Source: Streptomyces seoulensis (GTDB lineage: Bacteria; Actinomycetota; Actinomycetes; Streptomycetales; Streptomycetaceae). From it: a stretch of DNA of 64,000 nt. Under the pieces are notes generated by a model. That model was not told the origin of the DNA. It saw only the letters and a list, made by a program, of their open reading frames with translations, and ran no database searches. The number at the start of each line of letters is the position of its first letter. The first letter of the stretch is position 1. The position numbers and the translations under genes are program-made. The stretch covers positions 5,828,001 to 5,892,000 of the forward strand of contig NZ_CP032229.1 of NCBI RefSeq assembly GCF_004328625.1. Direction: 5' to 3'. Below, in pieces: positions 22,368-30,389 of the stretch.

Positions 22368-24491
22368 ATGTACTCCCGCAGAGCCGCACACCCGCACGCC
22401 CCGAGACGCGCCGCCGTACTGGCCGCCGCCGCGCTGCTCGGCACGCTCTCCCTGAGCGCCCTGCCGCAGACCGCCTCCGCCGCGGCCAAGCTGGACAATC
22501 CCTACGTCGGCGCCAAGCCCTATGTGAACCCGGACTGGTCGGCCAAGGCGGCGGCGGAGCCCGGTGGTTCGGCGGTGTCGGACCAGCCGACCTTCGTATG
22601 GCTGGACCGGATCGCCGCGATCAAGGGAACCTCGGAGGCGCGCGGTCTCAAGGCCCACCTCGACGCCGCCAAGGCGCAGGGCGCCAACCTCGTCCAGCTC
22701 GTGATCTACGACCTGCCCGGCCGGGACTGCGCCGCCCTCGCCTCCAACGGCGAGCTGGGCGCCGACGAACTCGGCCGCTACCAGACCGACTACATCGACC
22801 CGATCGCGGCCGTCCTCGCCGACTCGGCGTACGCGAGCCTGCGCATCGTCAACCTCATCGAGCCCGACTCGCTGCCCAACCTCGTCACCAACGCGGGCGG
22901 CACCGCGGGCTCCACGCCCCAGTGCGCCACGATGAAGGCCAACGGCAACTACGAGAAGGGCGTCGGCTACGCCCTGCACAAGCTCGGCGCGCTGCCCAAC
23001 ACCTACAACTACATCGACGCCGGACACCACGGCTGGCTCGGCTGGGACTCCAACCTCGTCCCGGCCGCGCAGGAGTTCAAGAAGGCCGCCACCACCAGCG
23101 GCGCCACCGTGAGCGATGTGACGGGGTTCATCGTCAACACGGCCAACTACTCGCCCACCCGCGAGCCGTACGTCAAGATCACCGACACGGTCAACGGCAC
23201 CACCGTGCGCCAGTCGAAGTGGATCGACTGGAACCAGTACGACGACGAGACGACGTTCGCGCAGGGGCTGCGGTCCGCGCTCGTCGCCCAGGGCTTCGAC
23301 AGCGGCATCGGCATGCTGATCGACACCTCCCGCAACGGCTGGGGCGGCTCCGCCCGGCCGGCCGGACCCGGGCCGACGACCAGCGTGGACGCCTATGTCG
23401 ACGGCGGCCGGATCGACCGGCGCATCCACGCCGGGAACTGGTGCAACCAGAGCGGCGCCGGCCTCGGCGAACGCCCGGCGGCCGCGCCCGACACGGGCAT
23501 CGACGCGTATGTCTGGGCCAAGCCGCCGGGTGAGTCCGACGGCGCCAGCCAGCCCCTCGACAACGACGAGGGCAAGGGCTTCGACCAGATGTGCGACCCC
23601 ACGTACGCCGGGAACGGCCGCAACGGCAACAACCCGACCGGGGCGCTGCCCAACTCCCCGTTGGCCGGGCACTGGTTCTCGGCGGAGTTCCGGCAGCTGC
23701 TCGCCAACGCCTACCCGGCGGTGGGCGGTTCGGGCGGCGGAGGCGGTGACACCCAGGCGCCGACCGCGCCCACCGGCCTCGCCGTCTCCGCGACCACGGC
23801 CGACAGCGTCTCCCTCACCTGGCGCGCGGCGACCGACAACACCGGGGTGACCGGGTACGACGTCTACCGGGGCGGCACCAAGGTCGGCAGCTCCACCACC
23901 ACCTCGTACACCGACACCGGCCTGTCCGCCGCCACCGCCTACACGTACACCGTCAAGGCCAAGGACGCGGCCGGGAACGTCTCGGTCGCCTCGGCGGCCG
24001 TCTCCGCGACCACCAAGACGTCCGGCGGAGGAGGCGGCTCGACCGGGATCAAGGCGCAGTACAAGAACAACGACTCCTCGGCCGCCGACAACCAGATCAG
24101 GCCCGGCATCCAGCTCGTCAACTCCGGTTCAGGCGCCGTCGATCTGTCCAAGGTGACGGTCCGGTACTGGTTCACCGGCGAGTCCGCCTCGGCCGGCTAC
24201 CAGACGTGGTGCGACTACGCCCAGCTCGGCTGCTCCGCCGTGAAGACCTCCGTCACGGCACTCCCGGCGGCCCGTACCGGCGCCGACCACACCCTCGACG
24301 TCACCTTCACCTCGGGCTCGCTGGCCGCCGGTGCCGGTACCGGCGATCTCCAGCTGCGGCTCGCCAAGTCGGACTGGTCGAACTTCGACGAGACCGACGA
24401 CTACAGCCGCGGCACCGGCACGTCGTACGCCGACGCCCCCAAGGTGACCGTCTACGTCAACGGCACGCTCGCCTGGGGCGTCGAGCCGTAG
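22368..24491 (+). CDS. Secreted GH6 cellobiohydrolase with FN3 and CBM3-type domains
   Basis: 707 residues. The Arg-rich signal peptide is cleaved near ASAAAK (about residue 39). The GH6 catalytic domain (about 45-460) shows VQLVIYDLPGRDCAA, with the active-site Asp region, IVNLIEPDSLPN and YIDAGHHGWLGWDSN. A Gly-rich linker leads to an FN3 module (about 465-550, TAPTGLAVSATTADSVSLTW), another Gly linker, and a C-terminal CBM3-type cellulose-binding module (QYKNNDSSAADNQIRPGIQL and VTVRYWFTG). It should release cellobiose from crystalline cellulose outside the cell. Expression is predicted to be CebR-controlled; the GH12 gene follows after 44 bases. Confidence 0.9.
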   Translation: MYSRRAAHPHAPRRAAVLAAAALLGTLSLSALPQTASAAAKLDNPYVGAKPYVNPDWSAKAAAEPGGSAVSDQPTFVWLDRIAAIKGTSEARGLKAHLDAAKAQGANLVQLVIYDLPGRDCAALASNGELGADELGRYQTDYIDPIAAVLADSAYASLRIVNLIEPDSLPNLVTNAGGTAGSTPQCATMKANGNYEKGVGYALHKLGALPNTYNYIDAGHHGWLGWDSNLVPAAQEFKKAATTSGATVSDVTGFIVNTANYSPTREPYVKITDTVNGTTVRQSKWIDWNQYDDETTFAQGLRSALVAQGFDSGIGMLIDTSRNGWGGSARPAGPGPTTSVDAYVDGGRIDRRIHAGNWCNQSGAGLGERPAAAPDTGIDAYVWAKPPGESDGASQPLDNDEGKGFDQMCDPTYAGNGRNGNNPTGALPNSPLAGHWFSAEFRQLLANAYPAVGGSGGGGGDTQAPTAPTGLAVSATTADSVSLTWRAATDNTGVTGYDVYRGGTKVGSSTTTSYTDTGLSAATAYTYTVKAKDAAGNVSVASAAVSATTKTSGGGGGSTGIKAQYKNNDSSAADNQIRPGIQLVNSGSGAVDLSKVTVRYWFTGESASAGYQTWCDYAQLGCSAVKTSVTALPAARTGADHTLDVTFTSGSLAAGAGTGDLQLRLAKSDWSNFDETDDYSRGTGTSYADAPKVTVYVNGTLAWGVEP

Positions 24492-24535
24492 ACCGTGGAC
24501 ACCTCCCCCCACGTACGTACGGAAGGAAACCCCCC

Positions 24536-25303
24536 ATGCGTGTGAAGTCGCGCAAGTTACGCTCCGTCACGGCGGCCCTCGTGCTGGCCGCCGGTTCGGT
24601 CACCGCGCTGACGGCCACCACTGGCTCCGCCCACGCGGACGCGCAGGTGTGCGACCAGTTCGGCTCGGTCACCACGCCCGGCGGCTACGTCGTGCAGAAC
24701 AACGCCTGGGGCACCTCCGCCCCGCAGTGCGTGACCCAGGTCGGCGACGGCTTCCAGCTCACCCGCGCCGACGGCTCCGTGCCCACCAACGGCGCCCCGA
24801 AGTCGTATCCCTCGATCTTCGCGGGCTGCCACTACACCAACTGCTCGCCCGGCACGAACCTGCCCAAGCGGATCGGGAGCATCGGCAGCGTGCCCAGCTC
24901 GATCACGTACCAGTACGCCGGCGGCGCGGTGTTCGACGCCGCGTACGACATCTGGCTGGACCCGACGCCGAGGACGGACGGCGTCAACAAGACCGAGATC
25001 ATGATCTGGCTCGACCGGACCGGCCCCGTCCAGCCGATCGGCTCCGTGACCGGCACCGTCTCCCTCGCCGGGCAGAACTGGGACGTGTGGCGGGGCAGCA
25101 ACGGCACGAACGACGTGATCTCCTACGTCGCTTCCTCGTCCCTGACCGGCCTGAACTTCAACGTCAAGGACTTCATCGACCACACCGTCTCCCAGGGCCT
25201 CGCCACCCCGGACTGGTACCTCACCAGCATCCAGGCGGGCTTCGAACCCTGGGAGAACGGGGCGGGACTGGCGGTCACCAACTTCTCGGTGGCTGTCAAC
25301 TGA
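24536..25303 (+). CDS. Secreted GH12 endoglucanase
   Basis: 255 residues with an Arg/Lys-rich signal peptide (cleavage near AHA-DAQ, about residue 35). The GH12 jelly-roll shows the nucleophile glutamate in NKTEIMIWLDR and the acid/base glutamate in GFEPWENGAG, plus the PSIFAGCHYTNCSPG disulfide loop. It has no carbohydrate-binding module. It cleaves internal beta-1,4-glucan bonds. The ribosome-binding site GGAAGGA lies upstream of the ATG. With only 44 bases after GH6 and no own promoter visible, it is probably co-transcribed under the CebR operator. Confidence 0.92.
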   Translation: MRVKSRKLRSVTAALVLAAGSVTALTATTGSAHADAQVCDQFGSVTTPGGYVVQNNAWGTSAPQCVTQVGDGFQLTRADGSVPTNGAPKSYPSIFAGCHYTNCSPGTNLPKRIGSIGSVPSSITYQYAGGAVFDAAYDIWLDPTPRTDGVNKTEIMIWLDRTGPVQPIGSVTGTVSLAGQNWDVWRGSNGTNDVISYVASSSLTGLNFNVKDFIDHTVSQGLATPDWYLTSIQAGFEPWENGAGLAVTNFSVAVN

Positions 25304-25309
25304 CCAGTG

Positions 25310-25344
25310 CGCGCCGGGGCGGTGACCACCACCGCCCCGGCGCG
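25310..25344. terminator. Bidirectional terminator hairpin after the cellulase unit
   Basis: A perfect 15-bp stem (25310-25324 with 25330-25344) with an ACCAC loop, between the GH12 stop codon and the convergent CoA-transferase stop codon. Confidence 0.85.
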
Positions 25345-25353
25345 TCGGGCTCG

Positions 25354-26841
25354 TCAGGCGGCCGGGAGCCATTCCGGGCGCTGGGAGCCGCGGGGGACGA
25401 GGATCTGTCGGTAGGCGCCGGGGGTGTCGGACATCCGGACCTGGTCGGTGATGCCCTGGTAGTGGCCGAGCGGGGTCTCGGCCGTGAAGAGGTCGGGGTC
25501 CGGGTAGGCGTGGAGGTCGCCGGTACCGGCGATCCGCTTCGCGTACTCCTGGTCGAAGATGCCCATGGAGAGAATCCACAGGGCCACGCGGGACAGCGAG
25601 ACGTGGACGCGGTAGCTGCCGCCGTCCACGGCACGGCGGCGCAGGGCCTCGGCGATGCCGGCGGTCATGAACCAGGAGACGAGATAGTCGTTGACCACCG
25701 TGATGGGCGGGAGCGCGGGCTTGTCGCCGTCGCCCTCCAGGTGCAGCAGGCCGGTGAGGGCGCCGGCGGTCTGGTCGAAGCCGAGGTAGTCCTTCCACGG
25801 GCCGGTCCGCCCGTTCAGCGAGACCGTCGCGTAGATCAGACCGGGGCGGCGCTCGATCGCCTCCTCCTCGGACAAGCCGATGCGGTCCAGGAAGCCGGGG
25901 CGCCGGTTGGCGTAGAAGACGTCGGCCTCGGACTGGAGCCGGTGGATGAGGGCGAGGCCCTCCTCGGTGTACGGGCTCACCGTCGCCGAACGCACGCCCA
26001 CGCCCGTCGTGTTGTACGTGACGTCGTGCTCCAGCTCGGTCGGCCGCCACAGGTTCAGCACGTCCGCGCCGTGCAGCGCCATGGCACGACCGGCACCGGC
26101 ACCCGCGATGATGTGGCCCATGCCGAGCGCGCGGACCCCGTCCAGCGGCGCGACCGGGTCGGCGGGCAGCGGCTCGGGATCGCTGTCACCGATGCGGGTG
26201 ATCTCCACCAGCGGCAGCGTGGACAGCACCTGCTGGTACTGCTCCTCGTCGAGGATCTCCTGCGGCGTGCGCACCATCGGCATCACACACCCGGCCTCGG
26301 CGCCGGCCCGCTCCAGCTCCCGCGCGTCCCACTTCGCGATCGCGGCCTCGACATGCTCGGGCACGTCACCGACGCCGAGCAGGCGCTGCGCGGCGACCTT
26401 GATGTTGGGATAGATGTTGAACGGCATCATCCAGCGGCCGTCCGCGCTGCGGTAGAAGTTGTTGACGAACGCCATGTTGATCAGCGACGGGGTGCCGCCC
26501 GGATAGCCGTTGAGCAGCTCCCACTTGCGCTCGTAGAACGGGCACAGCCGGTGCGGGCCCTTGCGCAGGTCCATGTGGATGTCCTGGCCGCGGCCGGTGC
26601 GGTCCTTCCACAGGGCTGCGATCGCGGCGGACTTGGCGACCAGCGCGATCCCGGAGGCCGCGCCGAGCCGCAGGGTGCTGGGGACGACCGGGTCGGCGCC
26701 CTCGAAGGTGATGTCACCGCCGGTGTCGCCCGGCTTCAGGCCGATGCCCGCGAGCACCTCCTCCGCCTCGGCACGCACGTCGAACGCGTCGTCCGTGGCC
26801 GGGTCGGCGACGGCCTTCTTGATCTTCTGGGTGAGGTCCAT
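25354..26841 (-). CDS. CaiB/BaiF (family III) CoA-transferase
   Basis: 495 residues from the ATG at 26841. The two-part arrangement is typical of larger family III enzymes: an N-terminal segment with AASGIALVAKSAAIAALWKDRTGRGQDIHMDL, then after about residue 230 the motif ALGMGHIIAGAGAGRAMALHGADVLNLWRP and RRPGLIYATVSLNGRTGPWKDY. Such enzymes move CoA between acyl-CoA and a free acid. It is the last gene of the minus-strand operon with a 3-hydroxyacyl-CoA dehydrogenase and acetoacetate decarboxylase, so a short 3-oxo or 3-hydroxy acid is a plausible substrate. Confidence 0.85.
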   Translation of the reverse strand: MDLTQKIKKAVADPATDDAFDVRAEAEEVLAGIGLKPGDTGGDITFEGADPVVPSTLRLGAASGIALVAKSAAIAALWKDRTGRGQDIHMDLRKGPHRLCPFYERKWELLNGYPGGTPSLINMAFVNNFYRSADGRWMMPFNIYPNIKVAAQRLLGVGDVPEHVEAAIAKWDARELERAGAEAGCVMPMVRTPQEILDEEQYQQVLSTLPLVEITRIGDSDPEPLPADPVAPLDGVRALGMGHIIAGAGAGRAMALHGADVLNLWRPTELEHDVTYNTTGVGVRSATVSPYTEEGLALIHRLQSEADVFYANRRPGFLDRIGLSEEEAIERRPGLIYATVSLNGRTGPWKDYLGFDQTAGALTGLLHLEGDGDKPALPPITVVNDYLVSWFMTAGIAEALRRRAVDGGSYRVHVSLSRVALWILSMGIFDQEYAKRIAGTGDLHAYPDPDLFTAETPLGHYQGITDQVRMSDTPGAYRQILVPRGSQRPEWLPAA

Positions 26842-26873
26842 GTTTCTTCGCCTCTTTGTACGTTGTCGCTGGA

Positions 26874-27851
26874 TCAGGCGTGCGTGGGGCCGGAGTCGGG
26901 CGTCTCGCCGAGGGCGCGCATCAGCGTGATCTGCGCGCGGTCGCGCTCGGCGGCCAGCTCCTCGACCGTGCCGGTGCCGAAGGCGTCGTGGGCCTGGTCG
27001 ACGAGTGTGTTGACGGTGGCCTCGTCGAAGGTGGGACTGCCCAGGGCCGGCCACATGTTGTCCTCCATCGCGCGGCCCAGGTGCTCGATGAAGTGCGGGA
27101 GTCCGCCGGGGCCCCCGCCCAGGTGGAAGGTGCGGAACGGACCGGCGACCGCCCAGCGCAGCCCGATGGAGGAGGTGACGATCTCGTCCAGTTCCGCCTC
27201 GGTCACCACGCCCTCGGCGACGAGGTGCACGCACTCGCGGAACAGCGCGGACTGGAGGCGGTTGGCGACGAAACCCGGCACCTCCTTGTGCAGGACCTGG
27301 GGCTTCTTGCCGAGAGCGGTGTAGAACTCCCGCGCCCGCTCGACCGTCTCCGCCGATGTCTTCTCGCCGGGCACGACCTCCACCAGCGGCACCAGATGCG
27401 GCGGGTTGAAGGGGTGCCCCACGACGAGGCGCTCGGGCTGCCGCAGCGCGGTGGCGATGGCGCTCGCCGGGATGCCGGAGGTCGACGTGGCCAGCAGCGC
27501 GTGCGCGGGAGCCGCGTCCTCGATCGTCCGCCAGATCTGCTGCTTGAGGTCCAGCCGCTCGGGGCCGTTCTCCTGGACGATGTCCGCCTCGGCCACGGCG
27601 GTGGCGAGGTCAGCCTCGAAGGAGAGCCCGGCGGTGAGGTCCTCCGTGGGCAGGCCCAGCTCGGCCAGGGCCGGGGTGATCTCGGCGAGGCCGGTGCGGA
27701 CGATGTCCTCGATGTCCGCGCGCGGGTCGCTGATCACCACGTCGATGCCGCGGGCCAGGAAGAGACCGGCCCAGGAGATACCGATGACGCCGCCGCCGAT
27801 AATCGCGGCACGCCGGTAGGAGTCGGGGACGGGCTCGGTGGGAGAGGTCAT
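26874..27851 (-). CDS. 3-Hydroxyacyl-CoA/carnitine dehydrogenase-family protein
   Basis: 325 residues. The N-terminal Rossmann domain has GGGVIGISWAGLFLARG and a following DP acidic residue for NAD. The catalytic segment VGHPFNPPHLVPLVEVVPG contains the histidine of the 3-hydroxyacyl-CoA dehydrogenase family. The C-terminal helical dimerisation domain includes PGFVANRLQSALFRECVHLV. The length and the GHPFNPPHLVPLVEV form are closest to L-carnitine dehydrogenase-type members, which oxidise a 3-hydroxy acid to a 3-oxo acid. It lies 32 bases upstream of the CoA-transferase gene and is separated from the decarboxylase gene by a repeat-rich 94-base spacer. Confidence 0.85.
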   Translation of the reverse strand: MTSPTEPVPDSYRRAAIIGGGVIGISWAGLFLARGIDVVISDPRADIEDIVRTGLAEITPALAELGLPTEDLTAGLSFEADLATAVAEADIVQENGPERLDLKQQIWRTIEDAAPAHALLATSTSGIPASAIATALRQPERLVVGHPFNPPHLVPLVEVVPGEKTSAETVERAREFYTALGKKPQVLHKEVPGFVANRLQSALFRECVHLVAEGVVTEAELDEIVTSSIGLRWAVAGPFRTFHLGGGPGGLPHFIEHLGRAMEDNMWPALGSPTFDEATVNTLVDQAHDAFGTGTVEELAAERDRAQITLMRALGETPDSGPTHA

Positions 27852-27929
27852 GGTTCTGTGCTTTCTCGGTAGGGCTCTGTGCTCTACGGCCCGGTGCTTT
27901 TCGGCTCTGTGCTTTGCGGGCTCTGTGCT
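27852..27929 (-). repeat. Short direct repeats in the intercistronic spacer
   Basis: The 11-mer GGCTCTGTGCT (AGCACAGAGCC on the transcribed sense strand) occurs exactly at 27873-27883, 27903-27913 and 27919-27929, with one mismatch at 27852-27862 and a degenerate copy near 27888-27897, giving about 16-20 base spacing. The last copy abuts the dehydrogenase start codon. It could be protein-binding RNA or DNA or a replication-slippage product. Confidence 0.7.
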
Positions 27930-27945
27930 GTTCGACCGGGTGCGC

Positions 27946-28683
27946 TCAGGCGGCGAGGTAGTCGAAGACCGGCTCGACGGGGGCGAGGGTGAGGTCGGTG
28001 ACGATGTGGCTGGCCCGGACCATCTCCAGCACCGGCAGGTCGGCGAGCGGCGCCATGACGTGCGCGAACAGCTGGAGCCGGGCCGGGGCGGTGAAGGCGC
28101 TCTTGACGGTGACGTCGGTGATCCGGGTGCGGACCAGCTCGCAGATGCGCGGGGTGCCGTCGTAGTGCGGGACCGTCTTGACCATGAAGGCAGGGGTGCT
28201 GATCTCCGCCAGGGCCTCGTCCGGGTCCAGGACGTGGTGCTTGTAGCCCATGGTGGCGGTCGCCACGCGCAGGGTGCCGTAGTCGAGCGTGCCTACCAGG
28301 GTGTCGGAGTCGACGTACAGGGTGGGGGAGCCGCCCTTCTTCGGGTACGCGCTGTACTCGCGGCCGCTGGAGATCGCCGGCACGCTGTCGACGTACATGG
28401 CGAGGTTGAACTCGCCCTTCTCGCCCTCGTGCTCGACGGCGATGAGCTGCCCGGCCTCGGTGTAGTCCCCGAGCCCGGTGGTGTCGGGCATCCGCATCAT
28501 CTCGAAGCGGACGACCGGGTCGGTCACCGTCAGCGGCTCGGGCACCAGTCGGCGCAGCGCCTCGGGGTCGGTGCGGTAGTAGATGTTGAGGTACTCGCGG
28601 TCGGTGAAGCGGTACCGGGTGGGGGCGTAGGCCGGGGAGTCCACCGGGGTGGTGAACAGCCGGGCGACGTCCTGCTGGCGCAT
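27946..28683 (-). CDS. adc: Acetoacetate decarboxylase
   Basis: 245 residues. The Schiff-base lysine and its neighbour are K115-K116 in SAYPKKGGSP. R29 and E76 are also present, matching by number the recalled catalytic set (Arg29, Glu76, Lys115, Lys116) of the Clostridium acetobutylicum enzyme. Other family features include EFNLAMYVDS and PAFMVKTVPHYDG. The enzyme converts acetoacetate to acetone and CO2; close relatives act on other 3-oxo acids. It is the first gene of the operon, divergent from a LysR gene that probably controls it. Confidence 0.88.
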   Translation of the reverse strand: MRQQDVARLFTTPVDSPAYAPTRYRFTDREYLNIYYRTDPEALRRLVPEPLTVTDPVVRFEMMRMPDTTGLGDYTEAGQLIAVEHEGEKGEFNLAMYVDSVPAISSGREYSAYPKKGGSPTLYVDSDTLVGTLDYGTLRVATATMGYKHHVLDPDEALAEISTPAFMVKTVPHYDGTPRICELVRTRITDVTVKSAFTAPARLQLFAHVMAPLADLPVLEMVRASHIVTDLTLAPVEPVFDYLAA

Positions 28684-28746
28684 GGGGGCCTCCAGGTGAG
28701 AGGGCCGTGTGGGGGAAAGGGCGGCACGCTTCTCCGGTGACGCTCA

Positions 28747-28791
28747 TGTGCCAGTGGACACCTCTGGAAGCCTGTCCGTCCAATATATGAT
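28747..28791. promoter_or_regulatory. Divergent promoter region of adc operon and LysR gene
   Basis: An imperfect 14-bp dyad TGTGCCAGTGGACA (28747-28760) of T-N11/12-A type could be a LysR site. TATGAT (28786-28791) is a good -10 for the LysR gene; transcription would begin at about 28798, the A of the start codon, and no ribosome-binding site is present, so the LysR mRNA is probably leaderless. Confidence 0.45.
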
Positions 28792-28797
28792 CTGGTC

Positions 28798-29715
28798 ATG
28801 AGCAATATGCTTGAGGATATTCAGCTGACCAGAAGGCTGCTGGAACAGTTTCTGGTGGTCGCCGACGAACGGCACTTCGGGCACGCGGCCGAGCGCCTCG
28901 GGATGAGCCAGCCGCCGCTCAGCCAGTCGATCCAGCGCCTCGAACGCGGCCTCGGGGTACGTCTCCTCGACCGGGGCCCCGGCGGGGTGACGCTGACGGC
29001 GGCGGGCGAGGTCTTCGCCGTGGACGCGCAGCGCCTCCTCGACTCCCAGTCCGCCGCCATCGAACGGGCCCGCCGGGTCGCCGCCGGCCTGGAGGGCGAC
29101 GTCCGGGTGGGGTATGTGAGCATCCTCAGCCATCACTATCTGCCGGGGCTGCTCCGGGCGGCGGCGGAGGACCTCCCCGGCCTGCGGGTGCATCTGCACC
29201 AGGACTCGGCGGTCGCCCTGGCCGAGATGATCCGCAACGGCACTCTCGACCTCGCCTTTCTGCGCGACCCCGCTCCGCTGTCGGCCGACCTCGTCAGCCT
29301 CGACTTCGCGGTGGAGCGCATCGCGGCGGCGGTGCCGCGCCACCATCCGCTGGCCGACGCGGACACGATCGGGCTGGGCGACCTGCGCGACGAGGACTTC
29401 GTCCTGCCGGACCCCACCGCGCTGCCGACCCTCGCCCATCAGGTGCAGCTCGCCTGCCGCGAGGCGGGCTTCACCCCGCGCAGCCGCGCCGTCTCGGACG
29501 ACCTGACCGGCCTGTTCAGCTACGTCGCGTCCGGGCTGTGCGTCAGCCTGCTGCCCGAGCGGCTGCGTGACTTCCACGTCGCCGAGGTCGCCTTCGTGCC
29601 GTTCGCGGAGCGGTCGCCCTACCTGGAGACCACCCTGGTCGCCATCCGCCGTCCGGACGCGGACGCCGCGGTCATGCGGCTGCTGGAGCTGATCACGCGA
29701 CGCATGACCGGGTGA
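28798..29715 (+). CDS. LysR-family transcriptional regulator
   Basis: 305 residues. The N-terminal winged helix-turn-helix domain is clear (LLEQFLVVADERHFGHAAERLGMSQPPLSQSIQRLERGLG), followed by the linker helix and a two-lobed inducer-binding domain (about 95-300; VRVGYVSILSHHYLPGLLRAA). It is divergent from acetoacetate decarboxylase with a 114-base intergenic region, the standard arrangement for a LysR protein controlling its neighbour. The effector is likely an intermediate of that pathway. No ribosome-binding site precedes the ATG. Confidence 0.9.
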   Translation: MSNMLEDIQLTRRLLEQFLVVADERHFGHAAERLGMSQPPLSQSIQRLERGLGVRLLDRGPGGVTLTAAGEVFAVDAQRLLDSQSAAIERARRVAAGLEGDVRVGYVSILSHHYLPGLLRAAAEDLPGLRVHLHQDSAVALAEMIRNGTLDLAFLRDPAPLSADLVSLDFAVERIAAAVPRHHPLADADTIGLGDLRDEDFVLPDPTALPTLAHQVQLACREAGFTPRSRAVSDDLTGLFSYVASGLCVSLLPERLRDFHVAEVAFVPFAERSPYLETTLVAIRRPDADAAVMRLLELITRRMTG

Positions 29716-29736
29716 CCGGCCCGCGCACGGGTGATC

Positions 29737-30159
29737 TCACGCCTGGCCGGGCGGCGCCCAGGGCTTCGGCGCGGGCGGCGGAGCCTGGAGGGCGCCGCGG
29801 AGAGACTCCCTGAAGGTCTTCGGCGGGGCCTCCTTCTCCTCGTGGGAGTGCAGGAGGCGGGCCGTCGTCACCCGTATGCGGGCCTCGCGGTCGCGCTGTC
29901 GCACGATCGCCACCCAGGCCCCGTCCTGGGCGAGCAGGACATGGCGGGCCGGCTCGTCCCCCGGGTTGGCGTGCCGGGCGACGGTGTCCGGTATGTAGCG
30001 CAGTGCCGCGTCCTCGGCGGCCGCGAGGGCCTGGGCCTCGCCGCCCTCGATGTGGTGGCTGCCCGTCAGCATCCAGCGGTGAAGCCGCAGTTGGTTGCCC
30101 TCGACATACTCCGTCACCCGTGTGTCCTCCTCGATGAGGACGTACCACTCAGCAGACAT
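29737..30159 (-). CDS. Conserved hypothetical protein
   Basis: 140 residues from MSAEWYVLIEEDTRVTEYVE; a longer frame reaches an ATG at 30327 but that extension is basic and low in family-like character. The visible pattern is an alternating strand region with GNQLRLHRWMLTGSHHIEGG and AQDGAWVAIVRQRDREARIRVTTARLLHSHEEKE, then a Pro-rich tail. I recognise no catalytic motif. It is convergent with the LysR gene and separated from it by 21 bases. Confidence 0.55.
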   Translation of the reverse strand: MSAEWYVLIEEDTRVTEYVEGNQLRLHRWMLTGSHHIEGGEAQALAAAEDAALRYIPDTVARHANPGDEPARHVLLAQDGAWVAIVRQRDREARIRVTTARLLHSHEEKEAPPKTFRESLRGALQAPPPAPKPWAPPGQA

Positions 30160-30389
30160 GTGTGGACCCAGCCGTTTTCTTCCAAGGACGCTCTTGAGCA
30201 GCGCGGAGACGTGCGTTCCCGCGCGGTCCGGCAATCCTGCCAGGTGGATCACCGGCGTGGGCGGCCTGTGGATAGTCGAGAATCTGCGTCCTCCTGTAAC
30301 AATCTTGCGCAGCTTCGTGGACTTCATTTCCGTGTGCTTCTAGCTTTCTTGCGTCCGCTCACCCCCGCGAGCCTTGAGGACGCACACCC

